Source: Brachypterus glaber (Eukaryota; Arthropoda; Insecta; Coleoptera; Kateretidae). From it: 64,000 nucleotides of DNA. The position numbers and the translations under genes were made by a program. Shown here piece after piece: positions 42,561-53,390 of this stretch. The DNA is taken from positions 23,326,945-23,390,944 of the forward strand of contig OY294049.1 of NCBI GenBank assembly GCA_958510825.1, given 5' to 3'. Each line of letters opens with the position of its first letter. Positions within the stretch are counted from its first letter, which is position 1. A model generated the notes under the pieces. It saw only the letters and a list, made by a program, of their open reading frames with translations, was not told where the DNA came from and ran no database searches.

Positions 42561-42958
42561 ATTTTTTTTTCTCCCTCTTTTTCTCTCTGTCTCTCTCATC
42601 TCTCTCACATTCACACGCGCATCACATCACACACTATCCAGTTCGTTCTGTACAGTTTTTTATATTTTATATACTTGCTAACCATACCACATAAGTTTTT
42701 ATAATTAAAATACTCTAATGTTTTATAATTAAATTATAAATTGATTTTTATTAAGTATGTTATCCGCACACAAACGAAAGTTTAGGCGGGTATAGGTTGT
42801 ATAAACAATTTAAGTTGTAAATATTTTGTATTAATAAAAATTAATGAATTGAAATTAATTAATGAATTGAATTGATTACTTAACTTGTACCATTTTTTTA
42901 ATAATTTGTTAACTTGATTTACTAAAATTTGGATTTTATCATAGTTAATATAACAAGA
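42440..42958. other. 3' UTR with (TC)n and AT-rich flank
   Basis: A long (TC)n block at 42479-42561 is followed by a degraded TC-rich part and the tail of the non-LTR element. The ORF over the TC block is a low-complexity artefact. Confidence 0.75.
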
Positions 42959-43158
42959 CCGAGGGATTTTTTCGGCTAATTTTGTTGTTTGTATTTACGA
43001 AAGCTTTTTTGCTTAGCAACGCACGAGACACAGTGAATGCATATAAAAACCACGACCGCGTAGCGGGAGGGGTTTTTGCATTCGCTGGGTCGAGTGCTTG
43101 ATAAGCAAAAAGGTTTTCGTAAGTACAAACAGCAAACTTAGACGAAAAAAACATGAGG
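42959..43158. repeat. foldback element with GC-rich centre
   Basis: 42959-43053 and about 43068-43158 pair (shared TTTACGAAAGC / TTTCGTAAGTAC and TTTTTTGCTTA), around ACGACCGCGTAGCGGGAG. The outer ends are CCGAGG and its near-inverse. Short arms of about 90 bp, no coding. Confidence 0.8.
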
Positions 43159-43281
43159 TTGCGTTGTATTTGTTAAGAAAAATTCACAATTCAAATAAAC
43201 AAAATTATAAACTTTAATTAAAAATGAAAATAACCACAAGAAGAATTTTTAAAACGTTTCTTTATAATATATTATATTAAG

Positions 43282-43767
43282 CTAATTAAAAGTACAATTG
43301 TGAAACACACAATTTTCAAATTTTAGTCCTTGTTTTGTATTTGGTGCAATAATGCTTGAAGATGAACTAATGGTTGTTGTTGCCCTATCTTGTGCTAAAT
43401 TCTTGTCTTGTACCAAAGGTAATACTGGTGCTAAATTAGATTCTATATTAGATGAACGAATTTTATCTAATATGGTGGTATGATGTTCTTCATTTAGTTG
43501 TAAATATGGCTTTATAGATGAGGAACTTGAGTGGCCACTAATTTTTATTAATTCTTGCTCTTGTACTCCTTGCTTAACCATATTTGAAATGACTGTGGCG
43601 CGACTAGAATGATTTGTAATTTTTCTCTTTTTTGTGTCCAATCCAGCCTTTTTCGCAGATATTTTATTCCACTTAGAAAAAGTATTTTTTCCAACTGGGC
43701 TATTCTTGTACCATATTCCGGTTTCTTTCCAGTTAGGATTCGCAGTTAAAAAAAATCGATTAGTAAT
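43282..43767 (-). pseudogene. Crypton-type tyrosine recombinase, C-terminal part
   Basis: The catalytic half of a tyrosine recombinase of the Crypton / DUF3504 kind. In the 178-residue frame the first 17 residues come from the inserted Tc1 end; the rest carries GIWYKNSPVGKNTFSKW, HSSR (70-73, the H-x-x-R box), GH (95-96) and the Tyr nucleophile candidate Y105 (SIKPYLQL). A Ser/Thr-rich tail follows. The matching N-terminal half with the first Arg lies at 47585-48371; the two were one gene before the Tc1 insertion. Confidence 0.85.
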
Positions 43768-44470
43768 TACACTTCTGCTTAAAAATATCGGCCCACCTAA
43801 AAAAATACACATTTTCAAATGCTAATAACTCCAAAACTATTCAATAGATTTATTTGACCTTTTTTTTATTTTAAAGCTTGAACTTTTAGCTCTTAATTAC
43901 TGGAATAAAAATTATCAAAAATCTTTTTTTAAACCGGCAGCAATGAAAATTACACAGCTATGTTTTTTTACTGCTTCTTTCGATATGCGCACGGTTTGCC
44001 ACTGCATATTTTTTTACAATTTAATTAATTGATTTTATAGGCCAATTAAATGGGAGTAATTTCTTTTTTAACTTTTTAATTTTCCTTTTCTCGTTTAGGA
44101 GATATACGGTTTTTTCTGAAAATAAACATTTTTGCAAATAACAAAAAACTACACAGTGGATTTAATTGATTTATTTTTTAATTTGAAGCTTAAGTCCTTA
44201 ACTTTTATTTATTTAATTTAAGTTTCTGGTGCAAACATGTTTAAACTGGGTTTACATTGCTTAAATAGTCATGTTTTTTTTACCCAATCTTTTTTGATGC
44301 AATTTAACCACAAACTCAAATGTTTCCATAAGTTTTAAAACTTATTCTAAAAGCCACACTTATTGTGACTGATTCCTTCTTTTATTTTTTATCATAAGTC
44401 TTCTCATTTAGGAGAAAAGTTTTTCGGAAAAAGTGACTTTTTAATCAGTGGGCTAGTGCCACCCCTGTAA

Positions 44471-45386
44471 AACTGTATATGACGGAAAAGCGTCGATAGA
44501 ATATAAAGATCTATTGCACTTCTATAACTTTAGCTTAAATAAATACATTTAATTAACACGTTTTCTGCGTTAGCAACTTTTTGGTTCCCAGCTCAGACTG
44601 CGTTTTGAGGCATATATGTCGAACGAACTTTGCACAGACTGTTTAAATCTCTAATGGTACTCCAAAAACAAGTTCTAACGTCTTTTTAAGGACTTTTTGC
44701 TTTTTAATTTTTTTTAAACAAAATATTTTATCAAATAAAATAACAATAAACAAATTTTAAATTTTATTACAATTATTTAATAACAATTATAAACACAAAA
44801 AAACGTATTAGACGTGTATGTTTTTTTACAACAATGCTGTTTTTCGTTATTATTAGTTACATTACATTATGGTCAATAAAACATTCAATTTAATTTAACA
44901 AAACACTAAAACTAACCAACATTACACGGTTGAGGCTAGGTTATCAATGTGTATACACTATAGTTAAAATTTATCTACATAAATATTATAGACGTTATAG
45001 TCATATTTCCCAATGTTTTTCATACAGAATTAGGTTTTAAAAATGGTTTGAGGCAGCTGTATATAACATGCCTGGCAGCATTTACTCCTATTCTTTTCAA
45101 AATAATAATTCCATTCCTTTTTTTGTACATTTTCCAATTTTTTTTTCACAAATATTCCATACCGTAATTTAACACAACAATAGTTCAGAACCACACAATT
45201 ATAGTCCAGCCACATATATTCCATAAGCAGTTTATTTTAAAAAATATGTATTATTTTTCCATCAAATTTGTTCCTATTTACCAGCACTTATTTCCAAGCC
45301 ACCCATGAGGTAAAGTGATTAGCTCGTTTTTTTTTATACTGGTTTCCCCATTAGGCCTAATCCACAAAAAACTTGCAAACTCAATA
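44471..45386. other. non-coding part of the Tc1-like element core
   Basis: AT-rich DNA between the left long repeat and the minisatellite. The short frames have no recognised domain. Confidence 0.55.
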
Positions 45387-45540
45387 AGAATAATACAGAA
45401 CACAATAACAGAATACTCAATAACAGAACACAATAACAGAATGCTCAATAACAACCATACAAAACACAATAAAAGAATACTCAATAACAAAACACAATTA
45501 GAGAATACACAATAACAGAATACTCAATAACAATAATACA
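45387..45540. repeat. minisatellite of AACACAATAACAGAATACTC type
   Basis: About six diverged units of 20-36 bp built from ACACAATAACAGAATACTCAATAACAG-like sequence, inside the Tc1-like element, just left of the palindrome. Confidence 0.8.
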
Positions 45541-45542
45541 GG

Positions 45543-45727
45543 ACACAAAATTTTGAAAAATGTGTTTTTAGTGTAATTACTGCTCGTATTGAGATCTACT
45601 GATCTGTATAACTGGCATATTACATGAAACTATGCTATAGTTATATGTAATATGCCAGTTATACAGGTCGGTAAATCCTAATAAGAGCCGTAATTACACT
45701 AAAAACACATTTTTCAAAATTTTGTGT
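45543..45727. repeat. 185-bp palindrome (foldback MITE)
   Basis: About 83-bp arms (ACACAAAATTTTGAAAAATG start) with few mismatches around an 18-nt loop. It lies just downstream of the transposase stop, so it may be a later insertion or the element's own subterminal structure. Confidence 0.85.
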
Positions 45728-45765
45728 TATAACACTGTTCTGTAACGGGTGCGATATGTCTAATA

Positions 45766-46791
45766 TTAATATCTGGTATTTCCCCCCCTAGCCCTAAGTA
45801 CATCCTGTACTCTATTACTCATAGAGAGAATTAGGTTTCTTATAGTATTCTGAGGTATATTTTACCATTCTTCCTCGACTGCTATAATTAGTTCTGGAAT
45901 TGTCGCTGGCGCTGGGTTCCTTGATCGAATTTTTCTTTTTAACTCATCCCAGAGATGTTCGATTGGGTTAAGATCGGGGCTATTAGCTGGCCACTCTAAG
46001 ACGTCGATACCGACATCTCTTAAGTATCGTCTGACATTTGCTGCAGTATGCGGCTTTGCATTGTCTTGCATGTAAATAAAGTCATCGCCTATAAATCCGG
46101 CGTAAGGTACGACGTGCTCTTCCAAAATTTCTTCGACATACCTTTCCGCTGTAAGACTTCGCCTTTGCCGTCCACGTTCTTCCCTTATAATATAAACGGG
46201 TTCAGTTTTAGCTTCCAATGATATACCTCCCCATATCATGCACGATCCACCACCATAACTAACTTTTTCTGCAATGCAGGCCTGTGCATAACGTTCTCCA
46301 GGACGTTGGTAGACACGCTGTCTTGCATCATTCCCAAATAGACATATCCTGGTTTCATCAGAAAACATAACCTTTGCCCATTGGTTTCTGTCCCAGTTTA
46401 AATGTCTTCTTGCAAACTGCAGCCTGGCACGACGATGGTTAGCAGTTGCGGCCTTATAAGAGCAAAGGTTTCTTTCAAAAAGCCTTCGATCAATAGTGGA
46501 CCTACTTACTGCTACACCTCTTGTTTCTTTAAGCCGTGATCTCAAATTAACTGAATTTAGACGACGATTCCGCAGGGAATTAAGCTCGATAAATCGGTCA
46601 TCCCGAGCGGACGTGCACCTATGTCTGCCAGCTCCTTGGCGTCGACTAAAGGAACCGGTCTCCTCAAAACGTTGGAATACTCTTCTTACCGCTGCTCTCG
46701 TAATATTTAACTGTTGAGCAACATAACGCTGACTGTGCCCTTCTTGTAGCAGAGCTACAGCTTGGGCAGCTACTTCCGGACTTGTTTCCAT
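45766..46791 (-). pseudogene. Tc1 transposase (DD34E) with one premature stop
   Basis: The 309-residue frame (46791-45862) starts at an ATG and has a first helix-turn-helix (about 10-45, SQRYVAQQLNITRAAVRRVF), a second (about 65-120), and the catalytic triad D145 (SDETRI), D243 (QDNAKPH) and E278 (SPDLNPIEHLWDELK), with exactly 34 residues between the last two. A TAA at 45862-45864 ends it after EEEW, but the same frame continues for 31 more residues of clear Tc1 C-terminal type (NIPQNTIRNLILSMSNR) to a second TAA at 45766-45768. So one nonsense change separates it from a full-length gene of about 341 codons. Confidence 0.92.
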
Positions 46792-47584
46792 TTAAATAAT
46801 ACAATTAAATAAAATTTTAACGAGTTAAAAAAGTATTGTCACATAAGTGACAAGTCTTGTCAATCATAAAAAAGTTAGTTACAGGGGTGGCACTAGCCCA
46901 CCACTTAAAAAGTCCTTATTTACCAAAAAAACATAATTTCTCCTAAATGAGAAGACTTATGATAAAAAATAAAAGACGGAATCAGTCACAATAAGTGTGG
47001 CTATTAGAATAAGTTTTAAAACTTATGGAAAGATTTGAGTTTGTGTTTAAATTGCAACAAAAAAGATCGAGTAAAAAAAACATGACTATTTAAGCAATGT
47101 AAACTCAGTTTAAACATGTTTCCAACAGAAACCTAAATTAAATAAATAAAAGTTTACGATTTAAGCTTCAAATTAAAAAAAAATCAATTAAATCCATTGC
47201 GTAGTTTTTTTGTTACTTGCAAAAATGTAAATTTTTAGAAAAAACCTTATATCTCCTAAACGAGAAAAGGAAAATTAAAAAATTTAAAAAGAGATTACTT
47301 CCATTTAATTAGGCTATAAAATCAATTAATTAAATTGTAAAAAAATATGCAGTGGCGAACCATGCGCATATCGAAAGGTGCAGTAAAAAAACATAGCTGT
47401 GCACTTTTCATTGCTGCCGGTATAAAAAAAGATGTTTGATAATTTTTATTCCAGTAAGTAAGAGCTAAAAGTTCAAGCTTCAAAATAAAAAAAAACGAAT
47501 AAATCCATTAAATAGTTTTGGAGATATTTGCATTCAAAAATGTGTATTTTTTTAGGTGGACCGATATTTTTGAGCAGAAGTGTA

Positions 47585-48371
47585 TATTTTTATTCCGTTT
47601 TTCTACCAGTTTTTTATATAATCGAACAGGACATTTATCAGCATTCTGGGTATTTGGTGTAAGCCATTTATTGTCACTACATTTTTGATCTCCTCCTTGA
47701 CAAGTTTTCGTAAATACCGGATTTTAAATAATTCTTCCAGATTTCTCACCGTTATTTTTCATTTCTTCTTGAAAATGCCCCAATAAACAATTTACACCTT
47801 CGCCGCCGCGCCAAGCTAATTCAACAGACGCGATGTGAAAAAATTTCATCTGGAGTCCACTAGGAGTATTTTCATCATTTGCGTTAATCATTAAATGGTA
47901 CTCGTCCACCTCCAGAGCAGATGCACTTAATTTTCTTTTCGCTGGGTTTGATTGGAGTTGCTTTCTAATTGCGTTTTTAGCCATTCTAGCGTTCGAAAAC
48001 TCTACATCTATAAAAGGATTAAAGCTTCTTTGGTATTCGGTAAAATATTTTTCCTGTAAAATTTTTGCCGTCGTATTCCATATTGTTTTTACGGAACACT
48101 CTTTGTATTCTTCCCCGTTAACTTTCCTCATATTTATAGCCCATGTTTTTAATACTGATGCTATTTCATCGATTGTGGTTGTGCTGTCCAATAAATAACC
48201 TTTTTCCTCGCAAAATTCAGTAAACTGCTTCCATATGGAATTTTTCGTCCTCACAGTGTTAACCAGCACAGCTGATTTTAAAATTATTTCCACATTTTCT
48301 TCAGAAATACTAGCAAATCTATCGCCCATTTTTAAAAGTTTACTATGAAGACGCGCAAATGACTTATTCAC
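47585..48371 (-). pseudogene. Crypton-type tyrosine recombinase, N-terminal part
   Basis: The 215-residue frame (48371-47724) starts at an ATG and has a core-binding helical domain (about 35-110, RTKNSIWKQFTEFCEEKGYL) and the catalytic-domain entry with the first Arg, R188, in ELAWRGGEGVN. It ends at a TAA at 47724-47726, but the same frame is readable further (NPVFTKTCQGGD, KCSDNKWLTPN) to the Tc1 insertion at 47584. Together with 43767-43282, the R, H-x-x-R, H and Tyr signature of the family is complete. Broken by an insertion and at least one stop. Confidence 0.85.
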
Positions 48372-48910
48372 AAACTAATTTGACAGTACTTTTCATAGGT
48401 GCTGTGATATTGTTCAAATATTATTTTCTTGGTTACCCGCAACTAAAATACATAGTAACGGAAAAAATCCTCAGTACCAGGGATTTTTTCGATTTAAAAA
48501 TAGGTGATTCGCTGAAAAATGTACCCGATTCGTGACTGGATTGGTTGAATGACATAATAATAATGAAGTGTGAATTTTTCAGCAAAAATATTAATATTGT
48601 AATTATGACATATGTTTGACATACATAGATTTTTATTTCTTTCAAATTTTTTTTTTGAGGAGGTCAAAAAAGTATTCAAAATGGTAATTTTAAAGAAAAT
48701 TTCATTATTTTTTTAAATAAAAATTATATCAAATATATCAAATATACACCATTTTGTCCTCTCATTAAGCTCATAACCTTTCTTTAAAATTAATACTTAT
48801 GTTACATAATCGAGATCCCATCTACCGTTAGGTGTAGGGGTAAAGTTTTAAAATTTTACCCCTATGTTACATAAGTTATCTAATTTTTTTTTAGTAGTAA
48901 TATCATAAGT
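48372..48910. other. flank of the Crypton gene
   Basis: AT-rich. A small perfect-looking hairpin GGGGTAAAGTTTTAAAATTTTACCCC-type lies at 48836-48861. No gene. Confidence 0.5.
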
Positions 48911-49161
48911 ACTTAGCCGAGTGTGTCAGATACGACAGGATCAGGTTGCAAGTCTTTGAAACTCAAAGACTGAACCAAGAGGAACTAAGAGATCTCCCCT
49001 GGGCCAATATCCTGACCTTTATTGAAAGGACGGGCAGGTTCAAGGAGGACTCAAATTAGTAAATGGCTGGGATTGCCTGGGGTGACAAAAAGGGCCAGAA
49101 ATGGCCTAGTTGTCCGAATTTGGCCAACCCAAAAATTTACTACTACTACTACTACTACTAC
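48911..49161 (+). mobile_element. 3' scrap of non-LTR element 4 with target duplication
   Basis: A 251-bp insertion flanked by the 13-bp direct repeat TAATATCATAAGT (48898-48910 and 49162-49174). The first 150 bp encode a typical RT C-terminal tail (LPWANILTFIERTGRF, stop TAG at about 49057). The 3' end is a (TAC)n tail. Much more GC-rich than the flanks. A textbook 5'-truncated insertion. Confidence 0.85.
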
Positions 49162-49171
49162 TAATATCATA

Positions 49172-49353
49172 AGTGCATGTTGAATTATCGATAATTATTT
49201 CACTGTATAAAAAAAATATTTTGCTTGGCAATTGTTTGAGTGCATTTTTGGCAGGTCGAGGAATTTTGACGAAAAATGCACGAAAACAACTTCCTTAAGC
49301 AAAATGTTTTTTTATATACAGTAAAAAAATTACGTATAATTCAACATGCACGA
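49172..49353. repeat. foldback with about 85-bp arms
   Basis: GTGCATGTTGAATTAT (49173) and its inverse ATAATTCAACATGCAC (ending 49350), with shared TTTTGCTT and GTGCATTTTT blocks. The non-LTR scrap at 48911 lies immediately to its left. Confidence 0.8.
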
Positions 49354-50901
49354 ATTGGATTTTGAAAGACTATTTCACAAACAAAATAAGGAAGTATATA
49401 ATTTTATCATGTTTAATGTTGTTTCATATTTAAATTAAAAAAAAAATAAACAACAATATTACTTTTTTATGCTTGAGATTATTCCAATATTATTCCAATA
49501 AAATAGTTGTTATCTTATATTTTAGCATTTAAATAAAAATCATTGCTGTTTTTGTTTAAAAAGTTATTTTTCAACTGAAAAGAAATTAAATAACGGTTGT
49601 TTCCACCAGTAAAAAAACAATTTGCGATATAATAAAGTTTGGCAACGCTGTACTGGTACCAGTTATTTGATGTTTTGATTTCGGTCATTTAAAAGAAGTA
49701 AATTATTTACTTCTTTACTGTAAATATATTTTTAATAAATAAGTGTTTAAATTAGTTTTGAGTGACCTGTTTTTAATACCAAAATTCAATTAAATAAATT
49801 AAAATTTATGAATGTCAGTGATTTAAAGCTTTTAAGATGGAAAGTGCATAAAATGTAATATATTTCTGAAGTTAATTAGGGTTTATATCTAGGATGTTTT
49901 GGTAATAAAATGAGCATTTATATTGGTTATCAATAAAAATAAATTAACTAAAGGTAACACATTTTGCAAAAATATAACATTTATTAAGATGTCAGTAACT
50001 GTCAGTTTCTTGTTTCCATAGTAACCAAGTGATAATTGCACATTTGCAAAACTTATCAGATTCATTTTAATCTGATTTGTCAAGAAACTAAAAATGCAAG
50101 GTTTTGATTGGCCTATATATTGTTTGTGAAATAGTTATCGTTATTTTAATGGTCAGCAGTGTACATTCTTAAAAAAAAAATTAAATGACATTTATCTTTT
50201 CCGAAGGAAATTTCATAAGAAATCAAGTTTTATTAAGAAAAAGTTCAGCATTGACGATTTTGCGGTAATTCCAGCGTACTAATTACACCAGAGCTTTGCA
50301 GAAACACGGCGGTTGGCTTTGAACGGTGCAATTAGCCGAAAACAGCCATGGGCTCTCTTACTACTTATATGGTTGCCTCTGATCCCTCTACTGTTCCTGG
50401 CACGCCATGCTGCCGTGTTAAGCTAAAATACCTCATTCGCATACAGTTGGAATAAAAAAAAGTACTACAGCATGGAACGTTGAGGTACACCTAATTTTTA
50501 AAATTTGTTTTAAATGTTTTATTGACAATGAAATTTTTAGGGTTCTGTACACTATCAGTGGATTTAAAAACGGTATAAAATATATTCCTATTTGTAAAAA
50601 TTACAGAAATTATAGAACTAAAAAAATAACAGAAATAAAAAAATATAATGAATAAAATAGCGAAAAACAATAAGGTACCTTATTTAATAGCAGTTAAAAC
50701 TTTTAAAGGACCCCAAATCTTCATTTCTATATATTCTAGCGTGTAGAATTCTCCAATTTGTAGGCCATTTTTCTTACCTTAGCCCCAAAATATATTATTA
50801 AAATTGATTTTTGTTGCTGGCTTATGTGAAGTATGTTAACATATTTGACACTTGGAAAAATTATGTTTCAAACAAGATGACTATTATACTTAGTTTTATA
50901 T
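49354..50901. other. non-coding stretch
   Basis: No gene recognised. 50270-50430 is less AT-rich (CACGGCGGTTGGC, CACGCCATGCTGCCGTG) and may be a degraded repeat. ACTATTTCACAAACA near 49370 is inverted near 50130, perhaps the ends of an old element. Confidence 0.5.
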
Positions 50902-51324
50902 AGGGTTATTCACGGAAGTGGCCTATTAAACGTTTATGGAGAACCAATAACTTTAAAAGTCTGCTAATTTTTACTTTGGGGTTTTTGAATATGGCCTATC
51001 GATTAAAAATATTTTCATGCTTGTGCCACTTCCGGTTGTACCGGAAGTGGCACTCAACTTTGAGTTTTTAAATGGAACACCTCATATATTTTTTAATTTT
51101 TAAAATTTGCATTAAATTTGCTTTATTTTGATGTATAATACTTCATGTCTATCTTCAGTAGTTTTTGAGTTATTCAAGTTTTTATCGAAAAATAAGTAAA
51201 TTCAAGCACCCCTAAAAACAATAATTTCTCCTTGATTTTTTCAATTGGAGAAAAGATGTTTTGTGTTTTGCTCAATGATGCTTAAACGAATTATCCTATG
51301 CTAAAATGGAACCCAAAAATTATA

Positions 51325-53390
51325 CAGGGTGTCTGAAAAAGCAGGTCAAATCTAACAAATTTAATATAGCCATAACTCATTTTTTTTAAACGGCACCCTA
51401 CATTTTTTTTATTTGGTTAAATAGAGAATTAAATTTGCTTTAAAATAAGTATAGGATACCCTATACCTAACTTTAACCGTTTTTGACCTATGTGCAAATT
51501 ATTGTGAAAAAGCCGTATTTCTGTTAAAATTTGTTATATTTTATAAAATAGGCCAGAAAAATTAATCGATTTTTATTTATTTACCTCAAAGATCATTATA
51601 TTTACCTTAAAACTAAAGTCCCTATTAAAGTTAGCTAAAATATAAATTTGGAATGCTGTTTTATCGTTGGTACCACCATGGTGGTTGTTATGCTACCGAG
51701 TTACACCAACTATTAGATAAATTTAGTTCAAGGAATTATTCTCATACAAGAAAATAACTTTTAATAATAAATTATGGTATAATAAAATAAATAACTGGTA
51801 AAAAATTAAGTGTGAGTGGTTAAATGTTTAATGTTCAAGTACTCAAGTTAAAGAAAAAGACTTATTCCTAAAAAAAAGTGGACTTTAATCAAATTATTAA
51901 AATATGCATTTTTTTATAAATAATAAATGATTGATAAAGACTAATTTTTAACTGTTGTTTATTATTAAAATTAAGTTTATTTAAACAAACAAAACTGAAA
52001 GTTTCTAACATAAAATAAATTAATTTATTAAGTGTTCAAAGTGGCCACCATTTTGTCTTAAACAAGCCGCTAATCTGGCATTTATAGAATTTTCTGAAGC
52101 TCTACGAATTTCATCAGGATTAATTTGCTGAAATGCTGCTCGAACTCGGTTCTTTAAGTCATCTTTAGTAGTAGGTGGAGTAGCATACACAATTCTTTTA
52201 ATATTACCCCAAAGATAAAAATCTAAAGGAGTGAGATCGGGTGATCTTGGAGGCCATCTCCAAGGTCCTCTGTAAGCGTACCATCTATCTTCAAATATAG
52301 ATACTAACTCATCATAGACGCCTCGAGTATTATGTGAGGGGCAACCATCCATTTGATAGTATATTTCATTATAGATATTAAGCGGCAAATTATCAACAAA
52401 ATTTCCAACCACTATCCTTATAATTTCAATATATTTATTACCAGTTAAATTTTCGTCATAAATGTAATACTCCAGACTGTCGTCCATTAAAATACAAAAT
52501 ACATTAAAACTAAACTTTTGCTGGTTATTTACTATCCACGTACTGTGTGGATTTTCATGCGCCCAGTAGTGTACATTTCTTCTGTTAAAAATACCCTGTT
52601 GAGAAAATTTAGCCTCGTCCGTCCAAATTATTCTTTTTAAAAAGTTTGGTTTTTCTTGAATATTTATCAAAAGATTTTCACAAAAGTCCACTCTATTTTG
52701 AAAATCATTAGGTTTTAAGGCCTGTATTTTTTGCTTTTTGTAATCGTGCATCTTGTGGTTTTTTAAAATTCTTTGGTTGCTTGAATAGGAAATTCCCAAG
52801 TCGTAACTAGCTGCAGGAATTGAGGCATGTGGATATGCATAAAAGTAACCCAAAACATTGACTTCGTTATCTTCGTTTTTTGTAATTGGTTTCGTAAGAG
52901 ATTTCACTGCATTTTCTTTTCCAAATTGCGAAAAAATTTTGTGTATTCTTCTAAATTTTTTACATGACATTCTTGGTAAATCAGGATATTTTGTATTAAA
53001 TTTTCTGCAGGTTCTACTAATTATTTTATCATTTTCACCAAAAATAGCAAATAAATCCAAAATAACAGGGTAAGAATAAGCCTCTGCCATTATTTTACAC
53101 TAATTTATCACGATAAGAACGATAAAATTTAGGTTAAAAGAAATAAAAACACAATACAATTTTAAAAATTTACGTAATTGCAGAAATACTGCAAAATAAT
53201 TCTTTTTCACATTAATTTGCAAATAGCTCGAAAACGGTTAAAGTTAGGTATAGGGTATCCCCTATTTATTTTAAAGAAAATTGAATTCTCTATTTAAACA
53301 AATAAAAAAAAATGTAGGGTGCCATTTAAAAAAAAAGAGTTATGGCTATTTTAATTTTGTTAAGTTTGACGTGCTTTTTCAGACACCCTG
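51325..53390 (-). mobile_element. mariner-like DD41D transposon
   Basis: 2066 bp, flanked by TA (51323-51324 and 53391-53392). The ends are CAGGGTGTCTGAAAAAGC at both sides in inverted orientation, and the inverted repeats extend to about 210 bp (51325-51535 and 53180-53390). It encodes one intact transposase on the minus strand. It could be autonomous by structure. Confidence 0.92.
52020..53090 (-). CDS. mariner-like transposase, DD41D, intact
   Basis: A 356-codon frame with an ATG at 53090 and TAA at the left end. The N-terminal part (about 1-70) is helical DNA-binding, DUF4817-like (IISRTCRKFNTKYPDLPRMS); a second helix-turn-helix-like segment follows (about 80-120). The catalytic Asp residues are D158 (IWTDEAKF), D248 (YQMDGCPSHN) and D290 (PPRSPDLTPLDFYLWGN), with 41 residues between the last two. 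The length is normal for the family and no stop or frameshift is seen. It is enclosed by matching inverted repeats, so the element has all parts expected for cut-and-paste transposition in the nucleus. Confidence 0.93.
   Translation of the reverse strand: MAEAYSYPVILDLFAIFGENDKIISRTCRKFNTKYPDLPRMSCKKFRRIHKIFSQFGKENAVKSLTKPITKNEDNEVNVLGYFYAYPHASIPAASYDLGISYSSNQRILKNHKMHDYKKQKIQALKPNDFQNRVDFCENLLINIQEKPNFLKRIIWTDEAKFSQQGIFNRRNVHYWAHENPHSTWIVNNQQKFSFNVFCILMDDSLEYYIYDENLTGNKYIEIIRIVVGNFVDNLPLNIYNEIYYQMDGCPSHNTRGVYDELVSIFEDRWYAYRGPWRWPPRSPDLTPLDFYLWGNIKRIVYATPPTTKDDLKNRVRAAFQQINPDEIRRASENSINARLAACLRQNGGHFEHLIN

Larger units (their letters stand above)
39205..42870 (+). mobile_element. non-LTR retrotransposon 3
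   Basis: Contains the 3' end of ORF1, an intergenic spacer of 108 bp, ORF2 with endonuclease and RT, a 3' UTR with a (TC)n block, and an A/T-rich repetitive tail (AATGAATTGA units to about 42870). It is 5'-truncated within ORF1. ORF2 has several frameshifts and at least one stop. Confidence 0.85.
43768..47584 (-). mobile_element. Tc1-like transposon with 0.7-kb inverted repeats
   Basis: The element runs 43770-47582 (3813 bp) and is flanked by TA (43768-43769 and 47583-47584). The ends are CACTTCTGCTTAAAAATATC (left) and the inverse of CACTTCTGCTCAAAAATATC (right). Arms 43770-44470 and 46879-47582 are inverted copies, ending inward at CCCCTGTAA. The 2.4-kb core holds a DD34E transposase, a minisatellite and a palindrome. 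It interrupts the Crypton gene. Confidence 0.9.

Noticed and set aside
42440..42694. 84-codon serine/leucine-rich ORF
   Set aside because: It is a translation of the (TC)n microsatellite in the 3' UTR of non-LTR element 3.
45370..45540. CRISPR-like array
   Set aside because: The repeats are directly adjacent, diverged minisatellite units without unique spacers, and the DNA is clearly eukaryotic.
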